In this document: positions 24,850 to 36,704 of the stretch, piece after piece
How the letters are laid out: each line of letters begins with the position of its first letter
Position numbering within the stretch: position 1 is the first letter of the stretch
From: Blumeriella jaapii
Lineage: Eukaryota > Ascomycota > Leotiomycetes > Helotiales > Drepanopezizaceae
NCBI GenBank assembly: GCA_009599575.1
Contig: VWND01000022.1
Span: 267,001-331,000, forward strand
Direction of reading: 5' to 3'
Length of the DNA stretch: 64,000 bases
The notes under the pieces: generated by a model
Database searches by the model: none
What the model was told of the DNA's origin: nothing
The model's input: only the letters and a program-made list of their open reading frames with translations
Position numbers and translations under genes: made by a program

Positions 24850-25264
24850 TGTAAAAATTAAAAAGGCAGGGAAACATTAGTTCAGATAATAAAGCTCAGA
24901 TAAGATTGGATTGATAATCAAACTGATTTCTACTTTTTATATTTCTAATAGAAGGCGTGTATAAATACAAAAGGAGGGGTGGAACCCTCGAAAAAAGTAT
25001 TTTCCAGAAAACCAAGCGAATCTTATTTAATATGCTTTTTTAGCTCTTATTCCGATCTTTTTTTTATTTTTTTTAATATAATTTTAATAATTAGTTTTTT
25101 AGCAATTATTTTTATAAAATGTTTTATTTAAATATTATTTCTAGCTTTTATAATACTATCCGGCCTTTACGGCCTATTCGTAGCGAATATTATTCGAAAG
25201 TTGGTAAAAGACAGAGGGTTTTGGCGGATTATTTGATTTATATACGTAATATTAGTTTTTAATA
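24850..25264 (-). repeat. Left LTR (3' LTR) of inner copy 2
   Basis: It is 415 bp. The outer end keeps GGCAGGGAAACATTAGTTCA; the inner end is heavily AT-shifted (ATTAGTTTTTAATA in place of GTTGGTTCCTGACA). Confidence 0.9.
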
Positions 25265-25515
25265 TTTTTTTTTTTTTTAGGTTTTTGGTTTTTAAAAGCG
25301 ATTGATTTTTTTGTACGTATGCTTTCGTATATAACGTGCGTTACGCCTTCGAAATAACGTGCGGTTTTTTCCGTTTTCGGTCGTAAATTATAATTGTTTT
25401 TTTCGTTTTTGGTCGTAAATTATAATTGTTTTGCTGTTTTGTTTTTTTTGTTTTCGGTAGCGCTCGTATTTTCGTTTGAAAAAGCCTTTTTTTAAGTATT
25501 ATTTTTATTTTTAAA

Positions 25516-26326
25516 ATGGCCGCCATTTTCCTGCTTAACTTTTTTTTTTTTTTTTTTTTTTTTATTTTTTTATTAGCTTTTTTTTTTTAATTAATTGTTT
25601 TTCGCCGCGTTCGCCGCGAATTTTTAAAATGCTTTTGATTTCTATTTGCTTTCGATGCGCTCGTTTAATTTTACGCGAAAATATTACAACGGACTTTTTG
25701 CTTTTTTGCGTTTTCGAGCTTTTCAGCGTAAAATACAACCGTTGCAAAACTTCGCATATTTAATGTTTTTTTGTAAATTTTTTAAATTTTTATTCGAATT
25801 CGTTTTTAATTAATTATAAGTTTTTGTCGCACGCGCTATCGAAGCGCAAATTTTTTTCGCGAATCTTAACGATTTTATAAATCGTTTCGATGCTATTATC
25901 GCCGCTGCCGCTTTTTTTTTTTTTGCTGCCGAAGCTAAAGCTTTTATTAAAACTTTTATCGATTTTATTATTTACAACGCTTATATAAATCGTTTAAAAA
26001 AAAATAACGCTTCGATTTTTATAATAATCGGAAATCGTACGAATCGCGCCGCGGCTCGGGCTGCCGCCGCTGCTGCTGCGTCCGTTTTTGCCGGTTTAGC
26101 GACTGCTGTTATTTTAAAAGCTTTGGCTGCGCCGGCCCTTTTATTTAACGACGCTAATATAAAACGTATTTTCCGACGTTTCGAAAACGTCGTTCGGATT
26201 TATTTTAATTAATTAAATTAAATTCTGGATTTTTACGAAAATATCGTAATTGCAATTCAAAATTCGATTACGGCTATTATAAAAGCTTTAACTGAAATAA
26301 ATCGAATATTTTGCGAATTCGTTTAA
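25516..26326 (+). pseudogene. Antisense accessory reading frame of inner copy 2
   Basis: It is homologous to the frame at 14733-15551, with the ATG at 25516 and the terminal TAA at 26324-26326. A length change in the poly-T stretch (about 25540-25562) shifts the first part out of frame. From about 25590 on, the frame matches copy 1 codon for codon except for transitions and two missing Ala codons. It still carries CAA where copy 1 has a stop. Family unknown. Confidence 0.45.
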
Positions 26327-26509
26327 TATTAATTTTTTTTAGCTTGCCGCTGCTTTTAAATTTAAAAAAAATAGCGATAATAATAAAAAAAAAAATAATA
26401 ATAAAAATAAATTAGCTTAGCGGCGGTTTTAAAGTTTTTTAAATGTTTTTGTTTTTTTTTTCTTATTTTTACGACGCGCATTCGTTATTGCTTCGTTGCT
26501 ATTATTTAT

Positions 26510-29500
26510 CGTATTTTTTAAATATTTTTTTATAATCTTTTTTGCGTTCGTAAAATGGTTTTTTAGCTTTTACGAATTTTCGTTTAATAAATAACTTTTT
26601 TATCGTATTAAATAATATCGGCTTTTTTTTGTATTTTTATAAGCTTATATTAATTTAACTTCGTATTTTTCGGGTTTTTGAAATTTTATTATATTATTTT
26701 TCGGTTCGATATCGTTTCGATTTTGCCAAAGTTTTAATAAGAAAACGTAGAAAATATCGTAAATACGATATTAAAAAAAAAGCTCGAATTAGTAAACTTG
26801 GCCGTGCTCGTATATAATTCGTTTGATTTTAAAAAATTTTAAATATTTATTTAAAAGCTTTCGAAAAAGTCGCAGCTATCGAAGGTTTTTAATCGATAAT
26901 AATATTTTATTGCTTATTTAAAATTTAGTTTTTTTATATTTAGCGTCGTAAAACCTTTTGTAATTCGCGTTAGCTTTTTTTAGTTTTTTATTAAATATTT
27001 TTTTTTTTTTTTGTAATATTTTAATTCGTTTTTTCGCTGACGGTATTTTTTTTTTTACGACGTCGCTTTCGACGTTATTGCCAAGTTTCTGAATAAAAGC
27101 CGTATAATATACGAAAAAAAGTAGAATTCGTAAAAGCGTATATCGAATTGTTATACGTAAATTCGGCTAAAGCAAATTTCGTAGTCTAATTGTTTTATCG
27201 ATAATCGCAGTACGTGCGAAAATAAAATTTTAAAATTTAATTTTAACGTTCCGTTTGGCCATTTGTTTAAAAATAAAGCGGTGTTTAATCGACGTCGTAT
27301 TTGTAAATAAAATATTATTAAAAACCAGAATTTATTAATAAAAACTAATCTTTTATTTATAATAATTTTTTTAAAATAATTAAAATCTTTGTAAACGTAT
27401 TATATAAATATTTTAATTAAATCTGAAACTGAAATCGTTTTTTATATCGATATATATTTCGACAGCTTCGTATATCGGTTTATTATAACAAATATCGAAT
27501 CGTAAATACGATTTCGTTTTTTGCTAAAAAATAAATCCGTAATAAAATTTATAATTATTTTTTTTTAAAATTTCGTAAAAATCGAAAAAAAAGCTAATTC
27601 GCTATAGGATCGGTGTTTTTTAAATTTGAATTTTTGGTATTTTTTATACGTATTAACGTAACGTTTTACGTCGCTTCGTAAACCAGGCCAGAAATAATTT
27701 TTTTTCGACCAATTTTAACGTTCGCCGAAAGCTTTAATAGCCGGCGGTCGGATCGTCGTAATTAATTTTTAATATTTCGCTTTTAATAACGCTTTTATTC
27801 GAAATATACGTACGTTTTTTGTAACGTAATAATTTATTTTAATTTATACGTTAATATTTTTTAAATCCGGCTCGATTGTTTTGCGAAGCCGATTCGTACG
27901 TTTTTTGTAATATAAAAAAATCAGATTTTTACAATTTAAAAATAGTTTTATAAATCGGTTTTGCTAATTCGTTATTAGCCGTTTCGGATTATAATAATAC
28001 AGCGGCTACGCTTCGTAATATATATTATTTGCAATTAATAATATTAATAAAAAACAATTCGGCGAAAAAGCTTTTTATTTAGCTTTTTTCCGCTTGTTTT
28101 TTACTTTCTGATCCCGTTAATAAAAGCTTCGAATATTTATCGGCGCGAAATAATTTATGCTTCGATTTTAAACGTGTTTTTATTACGAAAAACATTTTAG
28201 AATTTTTTAAATAAGCTAGTTTTAGTTTACGATGCAGCGTAAACAATTGCTTATTATTTTTTTTTAAATCTTTTTTTAAATTTGGCCGGCGGAAAAAATT
28301 ATTCGCCGGATTAAAAACTTTTGTTTTATATTCGATTGCAAAATCGTATTTAGTTAATTCGTCGGCTTATTTCGCTTGGCGTCCGTTTAAACGTTTTTTC
28401 GTAAAAAAGTATTTTAAATTATAATAATTTGTATATATAATAATAACGTCGGAAGCGTTATATAAATATTGGTTTTATTATTTAAAAGCGTAAATTATAG
28501 CTATTAGCTTAGCGTCGTAAATTTCGTATTTTTGTTTTATAAAAAAAAGCTTTTTCGAATAATATGCGATAAAATGCTAACGTGCTTTCGCATTTTTTTC
28601 GAATAATTAAAATAATATTCCGTTTATAGCGAATTTCGAAGCGTTTGTTTCGATTTGAATTTTTAATCGAAAATCGAAATAGCGTAAAATCGGTGTTTAG
28701 CAAAACTTTTCTTTTAAAAGTAAAAAAGCGAGCTTCGCTTCGAATAAAAAACGAAAAAGGTCCGATATTTTTTTTTATTATATTTCTTTTAGAAAATTTG
28801 TAATAAATCGGCAAAGCTTAACGTAATTTTTAATAAAACGTTTGTAAAAATTAATAAAACTTAAAAACATTTAAATATTTCGCTACGTAATAAAAAGGGG
28901 CTATTTCCGAATATTATTTATTTTTCTTGGGTCCATTTCAATTTCCGTAGAAGTAACGACGAAGCCTAGGAATTTAATCGTATTCGTATCGAAAATATAT
29001 TTTTTCAGATTTCCGTAAAATTTATTAATACGAAATCTTTCGAAAACTTTTTTTACCGCGTTTGTATAATCGTCGGGGTTTTCGGAAAATATTAAAATAT
29101 CGTCGAAGTAAATTATATACGTAATATTTATTAAACCGACTAAAGTTTAATTAATATACGCTTAAAAAGTTGCTAATACGTTCGAAAAACCGAAAAGTAA
29201 TACGCAGTATTCGAAATGTTCGTAACGAATGCGAAACGCAGTTTTTTTTTTATTTTTTTTTTTTATTCGAAAGCGGTGGTACGCTTAAATAAAATTTAAT
29301 TTAATAAATATTTTAGTTTTTTTCAAACGGTTCAAAGTTTCGCTTATAAAAAATAAAAAAGTTCGATTTTTAACCGTAACTGCGTTTAGATTTTTATAAT
29401 CGACGCATAATCGTAAACTTCCGTTTTTTTTCGGTATAAATATTATCGGTGCGCCGGCAGAGCTAATAGATTTTTTTATTCAGCTTTTTTTTAAGTTCGA

Positions 29501-30336
29501 ATCGAAATATTCGCGTAATTCGATAAATTCAGATTTCGACAAAAAATAAACTGATTTTTAAAAAAAGTTTTTTTTTTCCGCGAAGTTTATTTAATACTTT
29601 ATAAAATAATAAAAAGCTAAAATAACCGCGGCGGTATCGTCGAACACGTCGGCGTAATCGTTGTATTTAAAAGATAATTAATATTATTTTTTAATAGTTT
29701 TTTTTAAAACGATATAAAACGCTTACTTTTTTTTAAATTCCTTTTTAAAACGTTTAATTATAACGAAATTAAATTATAAGCGTTCGACTGAATATCGCTA
29801 CGATTTAGCTCGAAAATTTATAGCGGAATCGATATTTCGCAATCAAAAAAATCTTAAAATAAATAAAACTTTTGAAATATTTATATCGCAAACTACGAAA
29901 TCGCTTTGTATTTTTTTAATTATTTTATAATTATTAATAACGCGAATAAATTGCGTATGCGTGCCGTAAATAATTACTTTTTTTTTTTTAATCGTAAATA
30001 AATCAATACGTTTTTAAATTAGTTTCCATTTATATTTAATTAATAACTTTTGGATTACGCAGTTTTTTTCCGCGCCGTAATCGATAAAAACTCGTTTCGT
30101 ACGAATTTCGCTTTTAGTTTTTTTAATTTCGACTGAAATTATTATTTTCTGCTTTTTTTTTTCGCTCGATTTTATTAGCAGCGACGAAATTAAAATCGAG
30201 CGAAAGCTTTTTTCGAATTTTTAAATTTGTTAGCTTCGAAGCAGTTTAAGGCTATATATTTTTTTTTATTACATTTATAATATTCGATTTTTAAACAATT
30301 AATTATACGATGCTTTTTTTTTTTGACAGCGATTGC
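26510..30336 (-). pseudogene. Inner copy 2: gag-pol relic with chromodomain
   Basis: The zinc knuckle at 30295-30336 reads CNRCQKKKHRIINC with no stop. The catalytic reverse transcriptase box YFDDILIFS is at about 29084-29110. The RNase H, integrase and chromodomain (about 26510-26680) parts parallel copy 1 but are broken by stops. A 101-codon open stretch at 28509-28814 on the minus strand is only an RNase H-region fragment. Confidence 0.82.
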
Positions 30337-31820
30337 ATTTCGAAAAAATAAAAAAAATCGTTAAAAGTTTTAAAATTCTAAAGGATTTTATTAAAATTAT
30401 CGTTTTTTTTTTCGTTTTCGTTTTTTTTTTTTGTAATATATTTTCGAATTTAAAACGGTATGTATTTATTTTAGCTTTTGAATTTTAATCGTAAATATAG
30501 TTTTTTTTTTTTTTTTTTTTTTTTTTTGCGTTCGTTTCGTCGTTTATTATTTTTTTTCGTTTCGTCGCTGATAATTTTATTAGCATTTTCGATACGACGA
30601 GCGATTAATATTAATTTTTCGTACGAATTTGTAATTATAATATTGTTTCGTTTAATAATTTTTTTTTAAAAAATAAATCGGAGTTTTGCGAAAAGCATTT
30701 TTTTTTTAATCGTATCGTTTGTTATTTGCAATTGCTATTCGAAATTATTTAAATAAGCAACGAAATCGTTAATTAATTTATGCTTTTTTTGCTTCGCTTT
30801 ATCGTATAAATTCGAAGTCGCGATTTTTCGATTTTCCGCATTTATTAGAAAATTTAATATTTATTTTTTAAAATCGTTTTATATAATTCGAATATTCGTA
30901 AAACGTCGTTCGTATCCGGTTTATTTTTTTTTTATTTTATCGTCGAAAGTTAAAATACAAGCGTTAATTTTCTTTTAATTAATGTAAAATATTATTTTTT
31001 TATTTTGGCGGAAATTTCGCTTTGCATGCCGAATAAAAGATTAAGCTTTTTTAATATTTTTTTTTCGATATATTAAAAAGTCTTTTATTTTTAATGTTTT
31101 TCGGCTCGAATTCGCTGTGTTTTTTATAAAAGATATAATATGTTTAAAAAAAATGCTAAATCGTTTTTAATAAATATTATTATCGTAATATTTCGAAGAT
31201 ATTTTATAATAATCGCTAGCTTAAGTTATTTTTTGTTTTTTTTCAGCTGAAACGGTATTAAAAGATATAAAAATCTTTTTTTCGATATTTTCGAAAGCGT
31301 TAAGTTTTCGTTAAAATTGTTTAATTTTTTTTCGGAATTCGTTTCGGCGTTTTTTGGTTTTTAAGTTTTTTAATTATTTTATAAATCTTTTTTTTAATTT
31401 TTTTCTGTTTTATTTTAGTTTGTATTTTTTTTATTTTTTTACGTTTATCGTTTTTTTTTTATTCGGCGCGGATTTGTTCGTTAGCCAAATAAATTAAAGT
31501 TTCGGTGGAAGGTTTTTCCGAATCGTTTTAAACGTGGCTTTTTTTAATAATTTTTTCGATAAAAAGAATTGAAAAGTCGTCGCGTTTTAATAATAAAGTA
31601 TTTTCGACTTTTGGTAAAGCTAATAACGTTAAAAAAAACGATAGTACGAGGTTTTTTTAAGCAGCCGAAAATGCTGAGTCTTTTTAAATAGCTGGAAATG
31701 CTTGTTTTCTGCGAATGCGAAAAGCTATAATATCGATAATAACGATATAAATATAATAATATAATAGAAAATTGTTTTAATAATATCGAACTGCCGTTTC
31801 GGTAAATAAAAAAATTAAAA

Positions 31821-32234
31821 TATAAAAATTAAAAAAGCAGAAAAACACTAGTTTAAATAATAAAGCTTAGATAAAATTGGGTTAATAATCAGATTGATTT
31901 TTATTTTTTATATTTTTAATAAAAAGCGTGTATAAATACAAAAGAAGGGGTGGAGCCTTCGAAAAAAGTATTTCCTAGAAAACCAAGCGAATCTTATTTA
32001 GTATGCTTTTTTAGCCCCTATCCCGACCTTTTCTTATTTTTTTTAATATAATCTTAATAATTAGTTTTTTAGCAATTATTTTTATAGAATATTTTATTTA
32101 AATATTATTTCCAGCCTTTATAATATTATCCGGCCCCTACGGCCTATCCGTAGCGAATATTATTCGAGGATTGGTAGGAGGCAGAAGGTTTTGGCGGATC
32201 ACCTGACTTATACACGTGATGTTGGTTCCTGACA
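31821..32234 (-). repeat. Right LTR (5' LTR) of inner copy 2
   Basis: It is 414 bp. The inner end begins TATAAAAATT (TG changed to TA); the outer end is clean (GTTGGTTCCTGACA). Confidence 0.9.
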
Positions 32235-32239
32235 AAATT

Positions 32240-33651
32240 GGCCTCGAACTTTTTAATATAGAATAAAAAACGAGCGTTGTCGTTGGTCCGATCGAAAAGA
32301 AAAAACGCCAAAAGGGGCGTTTTGGCGTAAAGAAGGAGGAAAAACAAAAGGCTGAGAAAAAGCTTGTGAAGCATTAGAACGATTTTCGTACGTACGATTT
32401 GATTCGTAATACGCTTTGATTAAAGATTTATTATTTTGATAAATAATAGATTTAATTGAAAAGCGATTCGCGTATAAAATTCGTTTAGCTAATTGATTTT
32501 GTTTTTTTTAACGGACGGCGGTAAGCTAATTTTTAAAGGTCGTTGTACGCGCTTATTTCAAATACAGCTTTTTTCGTAAACGCTTTAGTATTTTATCGCG
32601 GAAAACGTTCCGAAGCTGTTTATTAATTCGTATTTAAGCGTTCGCTGCGAAAATAGAAAATCGCAGGTAAAATCGCCAAAAATCGTCGTGCGTATTTATT
32701 GCAAGCATTTTAAATTCGTTTTCGGCTTTTTAAACGTCGGAAAAATCGGCCAGAAAATCGGCGATTTTTTTATTAATTTTTCGGAAAATATAAAATCGGA
32801 ACGGTTTAAAATACGTAGAATAAGGAATTTTTTTGCTACGCTTTCGGTCTGATCGAATATATAATTTTTACGAAATCGATCGCTAGCAAAATAATCGTAA
32901 TAAAATTCGAAGTTATCGAAAACTTTAGTTTTTTAATAGCGTGCTTTGTAATTTTTATTATTATTTAATTTAAATTTAAAGTTCGAAACGCGCTTTATAC
33001 GAGCTAATCGAGAATCAGCAAATAAATAAAAATCATAGCGTTTAAAAAGCGCGCTAGGATTTTGGCCGTTAAAAAAAGATTTAAAAAAAGTTCGCGAAAA
33101 GCGTAAAAGTTGGTTTGCAGCGCCTGTTAATTAAAATAAAACGTTGCGAAAAAAAGAAAAAGCAATAGATTCGCGACTAACAAAAGCACGTTTAATAGAT
33201 TTTATTAAACGCTTTGATTAAAAGGTTTGTCGCAGTCGTATAATTTTCAAAAGTTGTCGTTTACGCTTTTGCGTTTTTTTTAATTAATTTTGCAAAAGTC
33301 TTAACTAAACGCTTTTAGCGCTAGGCTGCAAAAAAAAGATAGCAAGCGAAATGGTTGGCGCTTTGCCTTTTCTTTTGTTTTTTTTTCTTCGGAAAAAAAA
33401 CTGTTTTTCAGAAAAAAAAGCTTTTAGGGGAGGCTGCTTCTTCGCTGATTAAAAAAAAAAGGAAGGTTAAAATGTAGTAGCAGAAGCTGAAAAGCTTTGC
33501 TAAGGGAAAGATCGTTGAATAAAAGCCATTTTTCGCAAAATGCGGAAATAAGCTTTTTTACGACCGGTCGATCACTTTGGTATAACCCGTAAAAAATTCG
33601 AAAAAAAAAATAGTTTACGCCGTCGCTAGCGTAAAAAAAAATTATTAATAA
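32240..33651 (-). pseudogene. Outer element: gag region relic
   Basis: At about 32640-32900 the minus strand encodes a chromovirus capsid-like segment (IADFLADF, ENEFKML, FWRFYLRF) in interrupted frames. The rest up to the right LTR has no motif I can name. Confidence 0.6.
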
Positions 33652-33948
33652 TGTAACGATTTAATTAATCGAAAGGCTAGGAGATTAGTTAATTAGTCGC
33701 CGGGTTTATATGATATAAAAAACGAGCTTTTGGTTTTGTAACAAAAATATTTATTTAAAATCAACAATTGCAAAAGGCAGAAGTTGCTAAAAAAAAAAAG
33801 CCTTATATATATAAATAGTTTCCACAGTTGATAGGAAGACCCACCAGAAGACCAGGGAGCTTGCAGCTATACGTAGTTGCTGGGGAGCTTGCAGCTATAC
33901 GTAGTTGCTGGGATGACACCAGAGGTGGCAACAGAATGAATCGTCACA
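33652..33948 (-). repeat. Right LTR (5' LTR) of the outer element
   Basis: It is 297 bp. The outer end is clean and contains a perfect 28 bp direct repeat at about 33855-33882 and 33883-33910 around CAGCTATACGTAGTTGC. The inner end is AT-shifted relative to the left copy. Minus-strand transcription of the element should start here, but I cannot identify the primer-binding site because the adjoining bases are mutated. Confidence 0.9.
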
Positions 33949-33970
33949 TATATATATGTATATATATATG

Positions 33971-34008
<38 letters not shown>

Positions 34009-34062
34009 TATATGTATATATATATGTATATATATATGTATATATATATGTATATATATATG

Positions 34063-34146
<84 letters not shown>

Positions 34147-34161
34147 TACATATATATAATA
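33949..34161. repeat. TA/TATATG microsatellite, right flank of the island
   Basis: Over 200 bp of TATATG and TA repeats immediately follow the outer LTR. The same kind of repeat precedes the left LTR, so the outer element inserted into one microsatellite. The open frames (Tyr/Ile-rich) are repeat artefacts. Confidence 0.9.
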
Positions 34162-34857
34162 TCACACTGCGATGTATATATATATATTATAAAAAGCGTA
34201 CGAAATATAAACAGCGAATAAATTGATAAATAAAAGTACATATGTATATATATAGCTGTGACCATCAACCTATCTACCTAGGTAGCCAACTTTGATATTC
34301 GGAAAAAGAGGGCGAGAAGGATATAAACATGCTTGCGAGATGGTAGCAAAAGGACAAAAACATGCTTTTGCGAAATAGTAGCAAAAGGACTAAAACATGC
34401 TTTTGCGAGATAGTAGCAACGGGAACGAGAATCAGATGGGTATGGAAAAGGCATCGGATCATGTGAAAGCCACAGCCCTGAAGTGGCTGGGTGTATGCAT
34501 GTAGGTATGTAGGGATATAGGAAAAGAATATAAGGATATGTATGTACACAAAAAAGAACCTCGCAGAGGTAGGTGAGGTGAGGTGAGGTGAGAATAACCT
34601 TCCTTCACTGTACAAGATCTCGACAAACCCCCCGTCCTCTCGCCCCCTGTTTTGGTCTCCACCTCCTTCTTTCGCTCAACGATCTTGGAACCCGAAAAGA
34701 AATGAGACTCCCTCTCTGCCTGAAAACCACGCCCCGCCAAACGGTACGACTAGATGATTTTCCGGGCCGAGATACTGTAGTTGCACACCCTCACCCCCCG
34801 GGTAGATTTCGAAGCACGCTTCTTGTCTCCATCGTGCACACCGAAGGTACAAAAGCA
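34162..34857. other. Intergenic region, island to secreted-protein gene
   Basis: It contains three tandem copies of a 31-35 bp unit (34325-34424, core ACATGCTTTTGCGA) and a GGTGA pentamer patch (about 34567-34592). It returns to normal base composition within a few hundred bases of the island. No gene is supported. Confidence 0.6.
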
Positions 34858-35388
34858 TCACATCTGCTGCACCACCGGCGTCGGCTTTGGGCAAGGACTA
34901 TGACTCCCCGTCCTCGTCTCCCTCAGCAAATCCGGGCGGTTCGCGGTCGGGTACAATCCAGCTGTGCCGTGGCGACACGGCCCGCCTGTTGGGCGGGGGA
35001 AGAAAGCCGTGCCCGTCCCCGCTGCAGTGCCGCTCCCGCACGCGGAGAAGAAGACGCCGGCCGGGATGCTGGACGGGGTCGGGATTTTGAAGGTCGACGT
35101 GACGCTTGTGACGGGCGTCGGGAGACTCGGGCTCGCCATGAGTTCTAGCATGGGCACGGCGCGGAAGGTCGACGCGAAGAAGGGGACGGCCGTGGCGGTG
35201 GCGTGCGTAGCGATGGGCGGATACGTCGTAGCCGGTGTTGCTTTGAAGATGGGCACCGGGACCACGGGGGCCACGGGATAGGTTTCGAAGTTGATGGCGG
35301 GCGCGGCTTTCTTGTTGAGTGGTGATGCGGACGCGTGGGAGGCGAGGAGGAGAATGGCGGTTAGAGCGGTTGGGATGCAACTCCACAT
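34858..35388 (-). CDS. Small secreted protein, Pro/Thr/Ala-rich (unknown function)
   Basis: A single open frame of 176 residues starts at the ATG at 35388. The N-terminus MWSCIPTALTAILLLASHASA is a clear signal peptide, with a likely cleavage before SPLNKK. The mature part is rich in Pro, Thr, Ala and Val with only three cysteines (SACGSG, GPCRHG, SPCPKP). I recognise no domain. The frame stays open 48 codons upstream of this ATG, but the signal peptide decides the start. The last 40 residues (after FFPRPTGG) are less protein-like, and an unrecognised intron could end the gene differently. The gene stands 0.9 kb from the RIP-mutated island, a setting where fungal effectors are often found; an effector role is inference only. 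Confidence 0.6.
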   Translation of the reverse strand: MWSCIPTALTAILLLASHASASPLNKKAAPAINFETYPVAPVVPVPIFKATPATTYPPIATHATATAVPFFASTFRAVPMLELMASPSLPTPVTSVTSTFKIPTPSSIPAGVFFSACGSGTAAGTGTAFFPRPTGGPCRHGTAGLYPTANRPDLLRETRTGSHSPCPKPTPVVQQM

Positions 35389-36704
35389 CTTGGGCTGTTG
35401 GTTGTTTGTGATTCGGTCGTGTGATTTGAAAAGCCGACAAAAGTGGTTTTTGGCTGCAGAGTGTTGAACTCGAATAGGTACTTTCGGATGGACGGAGAGT
35501 CTCGAACTCTTGTTTCGTGTGCGTATGTTCAACTTTCAGAAAAAAGACCGGCTTTTTCTTTTTTTGGTGGGATGACAAGTCTGGTTGAAAAGGTTCTGAT
35601 GAATGTGCGAGACTATCGACGCCACGCTACAGCGCAAAGAGGATCGGCAACGCGAAGAAGGCTTTTGAATGTATTGTACTCCGAACAAGCTGATCCGAGG
35701 AGGAGCTTTTTAGACAGAGAAGTGTAAATAATCCCGCCGCAGGCAGAATCAAAAAACCAACGTCGTGGTAGCGGTAGTTTCCCTCGTGACGATTCTTCTG
35801 ACCAGACGTCCAGCGATAAAGCAGCCCGAGAACAACGAATCGCGCTACAAACTTCCAGAGTGAGCAGCAAGCATTAACGCAAAACAAAAGGACTCTGCAA
35901 AGGTCGCAAGAAAGATAGAAAGACGCAAGAGATCAACACGCAGGGCAGGAAAGTTGTCGCAATGCCACCAGCCGCCGCCGCCGCCGCGGCAGCAACGGCC
36001 CCTATCTATAAGAGCCACGACGGTCAGGAGAGGGCACGAAAGAAAGACGGGATCCATGCTGCAGATGGCATCGCTCCCGTGCGGCTGAAACGCCTCTACC
36101 AGCGAGATGCGAGAAACAACAGGCAGCCGAGGATTGAGCTGCTCTCATTGGGCAACTGTAGATGAAACGCCGTCAGCCCCCGGAGTCTCGACGCTTTAGT
36201 CGCTGCCAAGCTCGCTTGATCGGGCTTGCCCCTGAGTTCCCCCTCGCCGGGGATCTCTTGGAGATGAAAGGAGGTGATAGCGCTCGATGCCGAGGGGTGG
36301 TGGGTGGTTGGTGATTGGAGGGAGAGTTTTTATTAGTAGAGCGTCGTTATTCGTGATGGATTGTGTATGACACAGAGTGTCGGTAGGCACGGTACAGTGT
36401 GTGTGTATAGTACATCAGTACGTACTGTAGGCCGCGCAGCAATCGAGGCGTGTGTGTGTTTGAATGCAAGACTGACTTGTCGAGAAGAATATCGTAAGCG
36501 ATGCGGTAGCGCGGACTGCGGACCAATGTGCCTGACACACTGCCTGATAACATGGACGTACTAGACGGCCGTGCTCCCGCCGGCCATAGGCCCGCACGCC
36601 GATACCAGGTCATCGGTCTCTTGTGACAAAGGCCTGAGAACGCCTTTCGTGCGGAATGTCAGACAATGCGGGCGTGGCGATCGTTACCGAGATAACACTG
36701 CACC
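35389..36704. other. Intergenic region
   Basis: It contains the promoter of the secreted-protein gene and the 3' end of the Golgi pH regulator gene. A GCC repeat (about 35970-35992) is the only low-complexity tract. No gene is supported. Confidence 0.5.

Larger units (their letters stand above)
24850..32234 (-). mobile_element. Inner chromovirus copy 2 (Ty3/gypsy), 7385 bp, RIP-degraded
   Basis: LTRs at 24850-25264 and 31821-32234. A perfect 5 bp target duplication AAATT lies at 24845-24849 and 32235-32239. It has the same family, orientation and internal organisation as the copy at 14090-21454. It keeps two key motifs that copy 1 has lost: an uninterrupted zinc knuckle and the YFDD catalytic box. 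Confidence 0.93.
12714..33948 (-). mobile_element. Outer LTR retrotransposon (Ty3/gypsy chromovirus), RIP-degraded, split by two later insertions
   Basis: LTRs of 297 bp lie at 12714-13010 and 33652-33948, beginning TGTAACGATT (TATAACGATT on the left) and ending TCGTCACA (TCGTTACA on the left). TATAT flanks both sides, which is compatible with a 5 bp target duplication, although the target is TA-rich. Once the two inserted elements are removed the element is about 6.5 kb. Reading the minus strand from the right end: a gag capsid-like stretch (about 32640-32900), reverse transcriptase (about 22680-23200), start of integrase (21776-22108), later integrase (about 13790-14010) and a chromodomain (about 13150-13318). 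Many stops and frame changes make it non-functional. Insertion points fall between gag and pol (24845/32235) and inside integrase (14085/21455). Confidence 0.88.

Noticed and set aside
33828..34268. Tyr/Ile-rich frames on both strands
   Set aside because: TA microsatellite next to the LTR; the first residues of the plus frame are LTR sequence.
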